Source: Sanderia malayensis | Taxonomy: Eukaryota; Cnidaria; Scyphozoa; Semaeostomeae; Pelagiidae | Direction: 5' to 3' | Assembly: GCA_013076295.1 (NCBI GenBank) | Contig: RQOL01000618.1 | Location: 4,278,001 to 4,342,000, forward strand | DNA length: 64,000 nucleotides | Shown here: in pieces, positions 1 to 10,499 of the stretch | Layout: every line of letters begins with the position of its first letter | Numbering within the stretch: the stretch's first letter is position 1 | The notes under the pieces: generated by a model | Database searches by the model: none | Told to the model about the DNA's origin: nothing | The model's input: only the letters and a program-made list of their open reading frames with translations | Translations under genes and position numbers: made by a program

Positions 1-684
1 AGTCTAATTTTACCACTCTACTGCTCATATTCATTGTCCTTCTATAAACCATTGAATGTGGAATGGTGGAATAAGAAATGGGATAGAAATGAGCTTGATG
101 TGATGTATTTAGGGTAGCTTCGTCGGGTGGGTATCGTTTATGGAATGGCTCGCAAAATTATAAAACTACCCCTGTTTAAAAATAAAATGGGGGAATTTTT
201 CAGTTGGGGTCTACATCTTATCATTTCTAGCGTAGCAAAATGTGTAGGCATGACAAGTTTCATGTTTTAATAATAAATAATAATAATAATAGTTATAATT
301 CATAATTTATATAATGCCCGCATACTGAAGTACCCAGTTGCGCTTTACAATTTGCTAATTAAAATAAACCTAAAATCTAATATCTAAAACAAAATGTTAC
401 ACGTTCATATAAAATGTCATCAGAATACTAAGAAAAAAAAATTTACTAAGGAAAAAAAATAAAACAATCCAAAACGTTTTCTTGTGTAGTGAAGAAGTGT
501 AGAATATTTGTAGATGGCTGATGTTTAACAATGTTTGAGATTACGCAAGGACTAAATGCCAAAGTAGCCTATATATTATATATACCATAACATTATTCTC
601 TATAAATTTCTGATTGTACTTGCTAGATTAAGTAATGTTAAGTAGCTCCGTTTTTATTTGTTATTTATTGTTGTTTTTTCCCAG
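1..684 (+). other. Intron or upstream part of SMC2
   Basis: No coding exon is visible. The stretch is AT-rich and ends in a pyrimidine-rich acceptor (TTTTTTCCCAG) at 684, directly before the first recognisable SMC2 exon. It is most simply an SMC2 intron, with the 5' half of the gene lying left of the window. Confidence 0.6.
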
Positions 685-3600
685 GTGACATTTGATCCGG
701 AAATTAGAGTAAAATCAGTCACGCTTGAAGGTGACGTTTTTGATCCTGCTGGCACATTGAGTGGAGGTAAGAACGCCCTGTTTCATTAAAATTTATCAAT
801 GGCATTCAGTGCTAATCATCATCCAGTAAGGAGGTCGCACATTTTTGTATTTTCATTTAAAATCAAAGGTGCAAGAGTTCAGAGAGCTTCTGTCTTGGAA
901 AGGCTCGAAGAGATAAATAAGGCCAGTAATGATCTTGAAGAGAAAGAAAGCAGTTTAAATGATGCAAAACAAGAATTGATGCAATTGAAGAGAAAAGCTG
1001 AAGAGTAAGTTGTTTATTATTTCATGCAATTTCATGTTTAAATTTTTGTTTTTATACAAGGTATAGTTTCTTTATTCCGCGATGTATGAGCCTAATTCAT
1101 TCTCGTCTTTGTTTCAGGTTTAATCGATTGAAGCAGCAGTTAGATTTGAAGTCTCGTGAAGCGGAGTTAGTAGAAGAAAGACTGAAGCAAAGCACACATC
1201 ATCATAAGGTTACAGAAGTCGAATCTCTCCAGAAAGAAATAGGTAAATTATTTAGCACTATTGAATTGTTCACTCAACTTTTATGGTTTTTTATATTTCC
1301 AATTTTGTGTGCACTTATTTCATATTTTTGCGATGCTTGAAAGTGCACGATTCTTTGAATGTAGAGTTACCCACGTTTAGGAATTTTTTCTTATCTGATT
1401 TTTCTATTTTTCTATTTTTACATGAACATTCTTTTTTATAGACGAACAAAAGCAAGTGATTGAAAACGGCAAAGAAACCAAAAGTAATGCTACCAAAAGA
1501 GCAGCTGAACTAGAAGATGTGATGAAGGTTTGTCAGTAGCATTTATTCTTGTTTCTTGTTTTTGTTTTGCTTCTCTTCCTTGCTTTTGCAGCTTTCGTTC
1601 TTGTCTTTGCTTTGCTTTTCTTCCTTGCTTTGCTTTGCTTTGTTTCTCGTCTTTGATTTGCTTTCTCTTCTTTCTGTGCTTCTTCACCTTGCTTTGCCTT
1701 CTTAGCCTTTATTCATGTGATTTGTTCTCGAGGAGGTAGATTTCTCTTTTACGTAATAATGCTGCTTTATTTTCAGAATGCAAAGAAGCACCGTGAAAAG
1801 GAGTTAAAGAAAGCAGAAGAGGAAATGACCAAAGCGAAAAAAATGGCTGAAAATTCAGTGAAATTATTCAAAGCTAAAGAACAAGTGAGTATTGCACAAT
1901 TTTGACAATTGCTTTACATTTTGAAGACAGTTGATGCTTGCTATCTCATGTTATTTGCGCAAGTTAGCGATATCGGACAAATTCAATTGCACGATGAATC
2001 TAATATATTGAATTGATTTTTAGGAAATTGTTGAGATTAAATTGGAAATGGAAGAATTGGAAAAAGAAGTAGAGGCACTCAAGGAGCAGGTAACCTGACC
2101 AACATTACGACAACACTTCCACATCTTAGAAATCTAGAATAGCAAACTTATTAATACTATTTATTTCATCTTTTTAGCTATCGACTTTTGATGAAACGCT
2201 TGTCAAATTGCAATCCAAAATTGACAAATTCGAAGAAGCCTCTTCAGTTAGCAAGGTGAGAAATGCAATTCTCTTTCTATATATGTAATGTTTAATGTTT
2301 TCTTTACATAAAGTACTTTAATTAGTCATTTGTAATGCGCATGCTTGCATATCACGGGTCGTTCTGTTATGTTGTCACACGAGCAGGTCTAATACTATGA
2401 GTGTTATTCATATATTCATGTATACAAATATTATAACTATCATTGGTTATATTGACTAATCTCTATTCGTTTATTGGTTTATAGAAGAGCTTGGAAGAAG
2501 CAAAGGAGAGATTGAAGAAACAAAAAAATGAATTGAAAGCTTGCAATAGCGTATGTATTGCTATTGCTGCTGTAAACGTAGTTGTTCTTGATGTAACAAC
2601 ATTTCTGAATTTCATTTGTCAGCATTCATGTACGCATGTTTTGTTTTAGGCTATTAACGAGAAATGTCAGGAGCAAAGCAACCTGGCGAAAGAAGCAGTA
2701 AATGTCCACATGGAGATTAAAGAGATGGATTTCGAAATCAACAAATTCAAAAAAGACAGCCAGGATGCTGCAAAAAAGGTACCCCCCGTGATTGCTTGCC
2801 TTTTGCTGATAAATTTGCCATCCAATGCTTTGAAATGACTTTTGATCCCGAAGGTCGACTATATGCTCTATTAATTCGTTTTTTTTTGCTTTCAATGATA
2901 GGATGAACCTCTGATATGTTTAGCTAACCCTTGATATCTAAAGTCGGCGATTTGTCCCACGTAGGTTGATCATATGTTATCCAAATACGAATGGATTGCT
3001 GCGGAGAAAGACTACTTTGGTATGGCAAATACAGCATATGACTTCACTGCAACTGATCCCAAAGAAGCTTCAAGGAAGCTGGCTAAATTAGAAGAAACCA
3101 AAGACAAACTAAGCAAAAATGTCAACATGAGAGCCATGAACATGCTTGGAAAAGCTGAGGAAAAAGTGAGCGATATGATACGGCCTACTAATGCAGATTA
3201 AGGCTATAATGCAACAACGACCTTTACTGCAATGCTCCCAAAGAACGCCTTTGGGTTATTGAATTTTTATTGGGGTAGAGGGGTGAGGTGGAATTCGAAC
3301 TGTTTTTTGGTTGAGTATTTCTTTCAGCATTTCATTATTTTTGCTTTTCTAGTATAACGATCTTGTGAAGAAGAAGAAAATTGTTGAGAATGACAAGAAG
3401 AAGATTGAAGAAGTCATCCAGGAACTTGATATGAAGAAGAACGAAGCACTGCAAAAAGCCTGGCAACAAGTCAACAAGGTATTTTTATTATTTACCCGCT
3501 TTTTTTTCAATTTTACTTTTAAGAAATGCGTTCTTTTGAAGAAAAAGAGCACTTTAGTTACACCATTTCAACGCCCCTGAACAAATGTTAGAACATTTCT

Positions 3601-5038
3601 AACTCTTTTGTATGCCTTATTCCGGCTGAGGCGATAATACAATTTGCTGCCATCCCTCTTCCATGTGTGCGGGGCGCTGTACACACTCTACTTGTGTCTT
3701 ATCCTTGTTGTTTACTTGACGTTTTGTTATTTATTGTTATTAAGGATTTTGGCAGCATTTATTCCACTCTGTTGCCTGGAACGAATGCCCAGTTGATGCC
3801 ACCAGAAGGACAGACAGTTCTTGATGGACTTGAAATCAAAGTTGCTTTTGGAAATGTCTGGAAGGAAAGCTTAACCGAGCTTAGCGGTGGGCAAAGGTAT
3901 GTGATTCGTGTTTTGTGTGAATATTTTTAAAACCCCATTGCTATTAATACTACAAAATAAAATCAATAAAGTGACGTACGGCAATTGTAATAGTATATAA
4001 CGATCAATTATTGTATGAATAAACAAATATGCCAGGATATAAAATAAACTAAACGTATCGGGCATAGCCCTTCCTCAGTAGAGAAAGACACTACTTTCAC
4101 TACTGAGGAAGGGCTATGCCCGATACGTTTAGTTTATTTTATATCCTGGCATATTTGTTTATTCATACAATAATTGATCGTTATATGCTATTAATACTAC
4201 CTTTATGTTCCGTTACGATTCCATTGAGTTCTGAACACTTAAACTTGTCAACTCTCGTACTCGTTTCAATGAAGCTTCTATTAACTCACATCTTGTAAAG
4301 CTTTTGAAAACGAAGCAATAAGCACACGATAAATTCAAAATATACACAACAATAATACGAAATGAATAATTTGTTTAAACGTAAGAAGTGAATACGGAGG
4401 AACTAACGAACTAACGAAAGGGAAAGGAATAAAGCAAATGAATGAATGATTAACTAAAGTAGGTGTTTTAAGGAGTGTATAAAATTCGTAAATGTCACTC
4501 AGAGTTCTTGACAAGAATAGAACTGTAATTCCAACTCGTTTGTTGTTTTAAGTTTAGTTTTATTTAATTTTTCCAAGAAGTCTGCATTATAGGTTAGATT
4601 GTATATTTTATTACATTATATTGAAGATGATTTGCATGTGTTATAAGTTGTTATTTCACCTTCTACACATTCTATTGTTACATGTATCTCTGTTATTTTA
4701 CACGTAGATCATTGGTTGCCCTTTCGTTGATTCTCGCCCTGCTGCTCTTCAAACCAGCTCCGATTTACATTCTCGACGAAGTTGATGCAGCCCTCGATTT
4801 ATCACACACGCAAAACATCGGCCAGATGCTTCGCTCGCACTTCAAACACTCGCAGTTCATTGTCGTCTCACTCAAGGACGGCATGTTCAACAATGCCAAC
4901 GTCCTATTCAAAACAAAGTTCATCGACGGCGTCTCAACGGTGAGTCGATACGCACAGAACCCCCACACGTCAAAGGACTCCAAGAATGCTCAGCCCAATG
5001 AACGCAAACAGCAAGCTGCAAACAAGAGAGCTAAGTAA
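685..5038 (+). CDS. SMC2: SMC2, condensin ATPase subunit, 3' half (13 exons)
   Basis: SMC2 is the condensin core ATPase that pairs with SMC4 to compact mitotic chromosomes. Exons, all joining in phase: 685-766, 869-1004, 1118-1242, 1442-1527, 1777-1884, 2024-2089, 2178-2255, 2485-2550, 2650-2778, 2965-3165, 3353-3478, 3745-3896, 4708-5038. They encode 561 residues, about the C-terminal 47 percent of a typical 1200-aa SMC2. The first exon carries the hinge-end motif [13 protein letters not shown]. Exons 2 to 11 are charged coiled coil. Exons 12 and 13 carry the ABC signature LSGGQR (split by the intron), Walker [12 protein letters not shown] and the SMC2-like [19 protein letters not shown]. 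The end is a polar lysine-rich tail and TAA at 5036-5038. The hinge and N-terminal ATPase half lie outside the window. Identity is firm; exact splice sites are by eye. Confidence 0.95.
1545..1705 (+). repeat. Pyrimidine-rich CTTTG/CTTG repeat in SMC2 intron
   Basis: The intron between 1528 and 1776 is largely an imperfect run of CTTTG, CTTG and TTTCTT units with almost no purines other than G. It produces overlapping open frames on both strands that have no coding character. It is low-complexity intronic sequence. Confidence 0.7.
3939..4200. mobile_element. Perfect 86-bp inverted repeat flanked by 15-bp direct repeats
   Basis: In the last SMC2 intron, 3995-4080 is the exact reverse complement of 4101-4186, with a 20-nt spacer. 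TGCTATTAATACTAC occurs at 3939-3953 and again at 4186-4200, bounding the structure. The arms end in AT-rich sequence and the centre contains CCTCAGTAG/CTACTGAGG-type sequence. It looks like a recent fold-back or MITE-type insertion. There is no coding capacity beyond frames forced by the repeat. Confidence 0.75.
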
Positions 5039-5199
5039 GTCAACGTAAGTTCATCAACACCATTATTATTATTTTTATTAAAAGACCTCTTTTAAGAACC
5101 TCTGTGTGTGATAACATTTTCAAGGCGACTGCAAAAGGGGCACGTGAAGTTTGTTTTGTATCACATCCAGTTTCCGTTTTTTATTCAATATTATTACCG

Positions 5200-5205
5200 A
5201 ATAAA
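5200..5205 (+). promoter_or_regulatory. Candidate poly(A) signal of SMC2
   Basis: AATAAA lies about 160 nt after the SMC2 stop in an AT/T-rich 3' region, a normal position for a 3' UTR. Assignment is by position and hexamer only. Confidence 0.5.
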
Positions 5206-5813
5206 AGCGTTTCTACTTTTACTCTTATGCTGACACACCGGTTGAACTTATTTTCTCCATTTATTTTTAATCTGCTGGAATAATTTTTCAGCCACACCCA
5301 CTCTTGTTGTGGCCTTTTCTTCTCAAGAAGCAACCCCCCATCCATTTGTTAAGCACTATCCAGGCAATCAATGGCTTTTGGCTTTGTAGAGATATTAGCT
5401 TCAGGCTGGTTGAAGGGACTTTGGAGTATGATTTTTTTGTCGATGCAAAGAGTTCATTGTGACGTTTGTTAAACAAACATTGATACAGGGGTGGTAGTTT
5501 TTGAGTTTTGTTGGGAATACACCAGGCTGATTAGTTCATTATAGGACATGTCGACGACGTTTATTGGATGTGAGGAATGAGTCAAGACGGAATAGACCCA
5601 GCAGAGACATATATATATCAAAATAGACTATTCTGGTATATTGAAATACACTTGTCATAAAATTAAACGCACCATCTTACAAATATAACGTCAGCGAAGC
5701 AATTAATAGAATTACCATCAAAAAAGGTTTTTGGAAATTCATGTGTCATGTTAGGAGTTATAGAGCAATATAAGTAATTTTATTTTTATTGCTATTATTA
5801 TTGTTCTTGGATT

Positions 5814-6646
5814 CTATGTGGATGAATCGACGTAGCCAATTGTGACATCTTGGAAGCTCGGGTTGAAAATTGTGCCAATTTTTGAATGGCGTTTCTCAAG
5901 CAGAATTAACTGCTTTACAATAACAGGGACGCATCTCGATAGACACTTGCTGGAGCAAACTGCTTTGTAGATGATTCTCGGCAAGCGTTGGTCATCTCTG
6001 TCTGAATCGTCGATAGTAAAGGGACAGTCTTTGGATGGTTTTATTGGTGAATCTTTCATTACTGGTCGCAGGTTGTCTGTGTTTTGTATGACGATGTGAT
6101 CTTGAAGGACGTTATCTAATGTCTCTGCTGCATTGGATACATCCATGTTGTCTTTGGCTTTCAAGATGCTAGCTGGTATACAGTAAATGCACATCGTGCT
6201 GATGACGATTAAAAGTACCTGGAATGAATGCAACAGAACTAATCGTTTAGTATACGCAACTCATTAATTTGTCTGCTTGAGTTATCAGGGCTCAGCGGCG
6301 AGACTTCAATACACAATCAAGAAAGTCTGTTTTGATATCTCATTTACCGTAAATCCTCGAATAAGCCCCCTCCTTTGAATAAGCCCTCCCCTCGAATAAG
6401 CCCCTACCCTGATTATCATTTGCAAGGATATTGAGCCCAAGTTTCCAGACATTGAAGTTGTTTAGTGAATGTATTGCAAATAGCGGCAAGTTTAAACCAA
6501 AATATTTATTGATTGGTTGCATCGTATTGCTTTTATTTTCCTTGATATTAAACAATAATCCAACTAAAATTAGTTTTTGCAAATAAGCCCCTAGGGGCTT
6601 ATTCGAGGATTTACGGTATATGACTTACCTTGAGTAAAGTTTCCAT
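5814..6646 (-). CDS. Secreted IL-17-like cytokine, two exons
   Basis: Exon 1 coding is 6646-6629 (METLLK) and exon 2 is 6218-5814, with a GTAAGT donor, a TTCCAG acceptor and phase 0. The product is 140 aa. The joined N-terminus is a clear signal peptide (METLLK-VLLIVISTMCIYC). The mature part carries the IL-17-type core: CPF, then D-x-R-L-P-R-x-I, then KAVCSSKC and CVPV, followed by a beta-rich end. Exon 2 has no ATG upstream in frame, which supports the short first exon. Odd: family members usually end in a V-G-C-x-C-V pattern. Here the end reads IGYVDSST, so the last cysteine pair is absent. The intron carries a MITE. IL-17-like is an inference from spacing of conserved residues; another small cystine-rich secreted protein is possible. 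Confidence 0.55.
6345..6618. mobile_element. MITE, TACCGTAAAT...CCTCGAATAAGCCCC family
   Basis: Terminal inverted repeats TACCGTAAATCCTCGAATAA and its complement bound about 274 bp inside the intron of the IL-17-like gene. No protein is encoded. A second, truncated copy with about the same internal sequence lies at 8583-8843. Relatives with the AATAAGCGCC core occur at 12965-13065, 17111-17253 and 62397-62525. Confidence 0.8.
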
Positions 6647-6783
6647 TTTTAGTACAGCAAGGCTGTTCAAATTTCTGCTTTCGAATACAAGAAGTTAAAT
6701 CGTTCACTGAATACTGTTTTGCTTTTACAGCCACTTGTCTCTAGTTTGCTGAGTTATTTTTTGTCAATCTCTTCTGTACTGCT

Positions 6784-6793
6784 CTTTATATAC
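6784..6793 (-). promoter_or_regulatory. TATA box of the IL-17-like gene
   Basis: Read on the minus strand the sequence is GTATATAAAG, about 140 nt upstream of the ATG at 6646. Transcription would then start near 6755 with a 5' UTR of about 110 nt. A strong TATA element fits an inducible secreted-factor gene; this is positional inference. Confidence 0.5.
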
Positions 6794-8582
6794 CCATCGT
6801 CAGGGCCAAATCAGAAGTTCTTTATTCAGATGTTAAAATCGAAAACAGATTCGAAAGCCAGTTGAATTGAATGGTTTTGGGAATTTTGAATGAGACAGCA
6901 AATCTTGTTGATTACGCATCGTGCCTTTTGATCTATTTCTGCTTACGTTTTTCTTTTCATTTTCCTTCGAGTTCCGTTATGTATAGTGCTGCGGAGATTT
7001 GTTGTTGCTGGCATTTCAAGCTGCAACAGGGAGCATGCATTGCTGCTATTCCATTCAGCCATTCAATTATCAATAATAAAGAGCATACTTCACTCAGCTT
7101 CGTGGGCTGGTATCAGCAAGGCCCACAACGTAAACAGAAAGTGCATATGCCTAGATATTGTCAAATAAATGGATTTGCACGCCTTATTGAATGCATTATG
7201 CATCTACAATGGCTTTCCATAATTGAAGATCTCATTTGTTGTCTTGACTACCAAACTTCTTTTCTTATCGGTATTATCTTTTCTCCAGCCTTTCCCTTTA
7301 ATATTTATGCTTCGTAGGTTTTTCTTGTCTGACGCAATCGCTAAAATATGTGAGTAATTCCCCTCCGTACAAGGGATTTTATTGGCTTTTTGGGAATGTT
7401 TGGGGTTTTTACATACGCATGGTTCTTTCGAGGGGGAATCCACTTGGGCTTGTTAAGAATATCTTTTTAATTCGAACTTTCAATAGGACATGATATAATG
7501 GTTTGACGTCACGAACGTCAAGCCAAATCTCCTAATAAGCTTCGTGAAAATGTTATTTTACTTTAAAACTGCCCAGTTACGAATTCGCCCGATTATGAAA
7601 TGGACAGACCAGGCTTAATTTAAACTCTTAGTCACAAATTACTTCATCGAGAAAAGTTTAAGTGGCTGAAATCGTTGCTCGAAAAAACCAATTCAACTTA
7701 TATTTTCCGGACGTAAATTGCACTATTTCATTGATTTTATTTAAACCCAATATAATCTTGCATGACTTCCTCGTGCTTGTAACTTATTTTGATGCTAACG
7801 ACGTTTCTTATCGTCTTTGTTTCTATCAATTTTGTGGTATTTTTATTGTTTGATACAGGGCTGAAACACCACGCTGAAACGCGGGCTTAGCTACTACGCA
7901 TTCAGAAACAATCATGGGTGGACTAACAGTATAACCTCTAACAGATTTTCAAGTACAACATATTCAGTAATTTTCTTCAATACCGCGGAAGTAGTTTATT
8001 GCAATAAAGATTTTCTAGCAAGGAATCTTGTCATATATACACACTTTTTTCAGAACACAGTTTGTATAGAAAAATTGAGGCTCAATTTCTCTAAAATGTC
8101 AAGAATAAAGAATAAACCACCAGTGTCAAGTGCCATCAGGACTAATATTTTTATCTCACAAAGCAAAACAAGGGTCGGTTGAGAATAGCTTAAGTATAAT
8201 TTCAGACTCCAAATTGAAAATTTCAAGTCTGAAAAAGTTTGTATTCCTACAAAAAAGTGCGTAAACACCGTTTTCTTGTGAGTTTTATTTTCACCGATAA
8301 TTGAAGCTTGAATTTTTCATCCCTACTACAGCCTGTCTAACAGAATTCAAGCATATTTTTACAGCAATCTTCATCACTTTTTTACTCCAGATTGATTGTT
8401 AAATCATCTGGCAGGCCAGAGGGTAGTAGTATTCCAAAACCTGCTTTCAATGGACAAAAACTTTCATTTAATAGTCATAAACTCGTATTTAATATTACGA
8501 CAGGAGATATGCACTGGCAAAATGAAATATAGTATTTTATTTTGGTAATAGTCTGGGTCCTCTTGTTGAATTGAAGCAATGA
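6794..8582. other. Intergenic, no supported gene
   Basis: Open frames of up to 148 codons occur (for example 6871-7317 on plus) but lack splice logic, family motifs or codon character. I see no RNA gene. Confidence 0.5.
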
Positions 8583-8843
8583 TACCGTAAATTCTCGAAT
8601 AAGCCCCCACCGTCGAATAAGCTTCCCCTCGAAGAAGCCCCTATCCTGATAGTCATTTGCAGGATATTGAGCCCAAGTTTCTAGACATTGAAGTGAATGT
8701 ATTGCAAATAACAACAAGTTTAAACCAATAGATTTATTGATTGGCTGCATCGTATAGCTTTTATTTTGCTTAATATTGAACAATTATCCAGCTAAAATTT
8801 CGTTTTGCAAATAAGCCCCCGGGGCCGGGGCTTATTCGAGGAT
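8583..8843. mobile_element. Second MITE copy, right end truncated
   Basis: Starts TACCGTAAATTCTCGAATAAG and shares the interior of the 6345-6618 copy (GATATTGAGCCCAAGTTTC, TTGATTGG-TGCATCGTAT). It ends in GGGGCTTATTCGAGGAT without the final TTACGGTA, so the right terminus is lost. Confidence 0.75.
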
Positions 8844-8994
8844 GAAAGTAACTACATCTGATCGAGGCAATGTTGTCCACCACCTGATGTCACATCAGAG
8901 AGAGGCTGCCACCAAGGCCAGTAGTTTTTTTCAGCTTGCACGTGGTGTTTAAGAATTTTTAGTGCTTCTTCGAATTTGACAAGAATTACCAGAA

Positions 8995-9543
8995 ATGGTT
9001 CGAAAACTGAAGTTTCACGAGCAAAAGTTGCTGAAAAAGGTCGACTTCATCTCATGGAAGAGCGAGAACAACTTAAGAGAGGTGAAAATCCTTCGCAAAT
9101 ACCACGTGCAGAAGAGAGAAGATTATACAAAGTACAACAAATTATGCGGAGTTGTTAAATCCTTGACGACAAAAATAAAAGAATTGAGCCCAAAAGATCC
9201 GTTCAGAATAGACTCAACTAAACAACTATTGGAAAAACTGTACGATATGGGCCTAGTTTCAGAAAAATCCAACCTGAGTTTATGCGACAAAGTGACAGCA
9301 TCAGCGTTTTGTAGAAGGCGTCTGCCAGTGGTGATGGTCAGATTGAAAATGGCTGAACAAATCAAAGATGCAGTCAAATATATCGAACAAGGACATATCA
9401 GAGTTGGTCCCGAGGTAATTATGGATCCGGCTTTTTTAGTAACGAGAACCGTGGAAGATTATATAACCTGGACGAGTACATCGAAAATCAAAAAGCATAT
9501 TATGGAATACAATGACACCAGAGACGATTTCGATCTTCTATGA
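8995..9543 (+). CDS. IMP3: IMP3, U3 snoRNP protein, intronless
   Basis: Encodes 182 aa in one exon, matching the usual length of about 183. IMP3 is a component of the MPP10-IMP3-IMP4 complex of the U3 small-subunit processome, which acts in early 18S pre-rRNA processing in the nucleolus. The N-terminus has the family pattern LKFHEQKLLKKVDF. The S4-type RNA-binding part reads CRRRLPVVMVRLKMAE, then YIEQGHIRVGPEVI and D-P-A-F-L-V-T-R, and the C-terminus is the usual acidic end (Y-N-D-x-x-D-D-F-D-L-L). The ATG sits in GAAATGG. An AATAAAA lies about 145 nt downstream. No defect is seen. Confidence 0.95.
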   Translation: MVRKLKFHEQKLLKKVDFISWKSENNLREVKILRKYHVQKREDYTKYNKLCGVVKSLTTKIKELSPKDPFRIDSTKQLLEKLYDMGLVSEKSNLSLCDKVTASAFCRRRLPVVMVRLKMAEQIKDAVKYIEQGHIRVGPEVIMDPAFLVTRTVEDYITWTSTSKIKKHIMEYNDTRDDFDLL

Positions 9544-9694
9544 TTTTGTTTATTTTACGCTTTGGTGTTTGAAATCGGTGGTTTATGCCAATTTACTTGT
9601 GGCTATTCATGCAATAGAGTGTACCTCTATCTTTTCCTTTCATGCTTATGTTGAATGAAACTTCAAATGCCCCCTACTCCCCCCCCCAATAAAA

Positions 9695-10092
9695 TACACC
9701 ACAATGGTGCCAGGGTGCATTCCATGTAAACTCCACGCCGAAGGTACGCCAAGGCAAGGCCAGGTGTACGCCAGGGTTTATATGCAATTAAAAAACGAAC
9801 AAAAACATTGCGCCAACCCCACCCCCATAATTACAAGTTATTTATGCATTGGCATAACAATGATGCAGAAATACGCGCACAAACCAAATGGTGATGGAAC
9901 AAATCAACAAATGCTGACAGAATGGCAATCAATCACAAGTAATTAAAAGAATAATGTAATAAATTAAATTAAAATTGGTACGCCACACGCCAGCAGATAC
10001 TGATCTCACGCCAACGCCACGCCAAAAAACATTACTCCACGCCGAAGATCTTCGGGATTTGCTACATGGAATGCACCTCGGCAATGGTGTGT
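9695..10092. mobile_element. MITE with ACACCA...TGGTGTGT ends
   Basis: The left end (ACACCACAATGGTGCC and GTGCATTCCATGTA) is mirrored at the right (TACATGGAATGCAC and GGCAATGGTGTGT). The interior is rich in ACGCCA motifs. No coding capacity. It lies in the 3' flank of IMP3. Confidence 0.65.
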
Positions 10093-10499
10093 CTTGTTTT
10101 AAATCAACACGAACAAACTACCAGATAGTAACATAAAATGACGCTAATAGTTTTTTGTTTAGAAAACTTTATATAGAAAAAACAACAAAATTAGTTAAAG
10201 TTCAAATCATCTTGTCAAAATTAATTATATTTCCAAGTTTCTTTGTATTTCAAATTATTCAAAGAACATTTTGAAATGTTGCAATTATTTGATGTAGAAC
10301 ATCCACCCACAGAGCACAGAGCCCCTATCTAAAGATGTGCTAATTAATAAAGCCTACAAAATAGTAGGAGTGCATGATGTAAGGTATTTAAGCACCAGCT
10401 ATTAACTTAAATTTGATAAAAAATTTAGCTGGGTAACAAATCATTTTAACTCAACTGTGGAACGACAATCCTGTTGAAGTTGGAAAGTAGATCATTTCA

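Noticed and set aside
1490..1739. Overlapping frames in the first SMC2 introns
   Set aside because: Created by the pyrimidine-rich repeat; the flanking exons splice across it in phase.
6871..7317. 148-codon open frame on plus
   Set aside because: No motif, mixed hydrophobic composition, no start context or splice structure; likely chance in an intergenic stretch.
7204..7443. 79-codon frame on minus with K/N-rich sequence
   Set aside because: No ATG (GTG start) and no acceptor or donor that links it to another exon.
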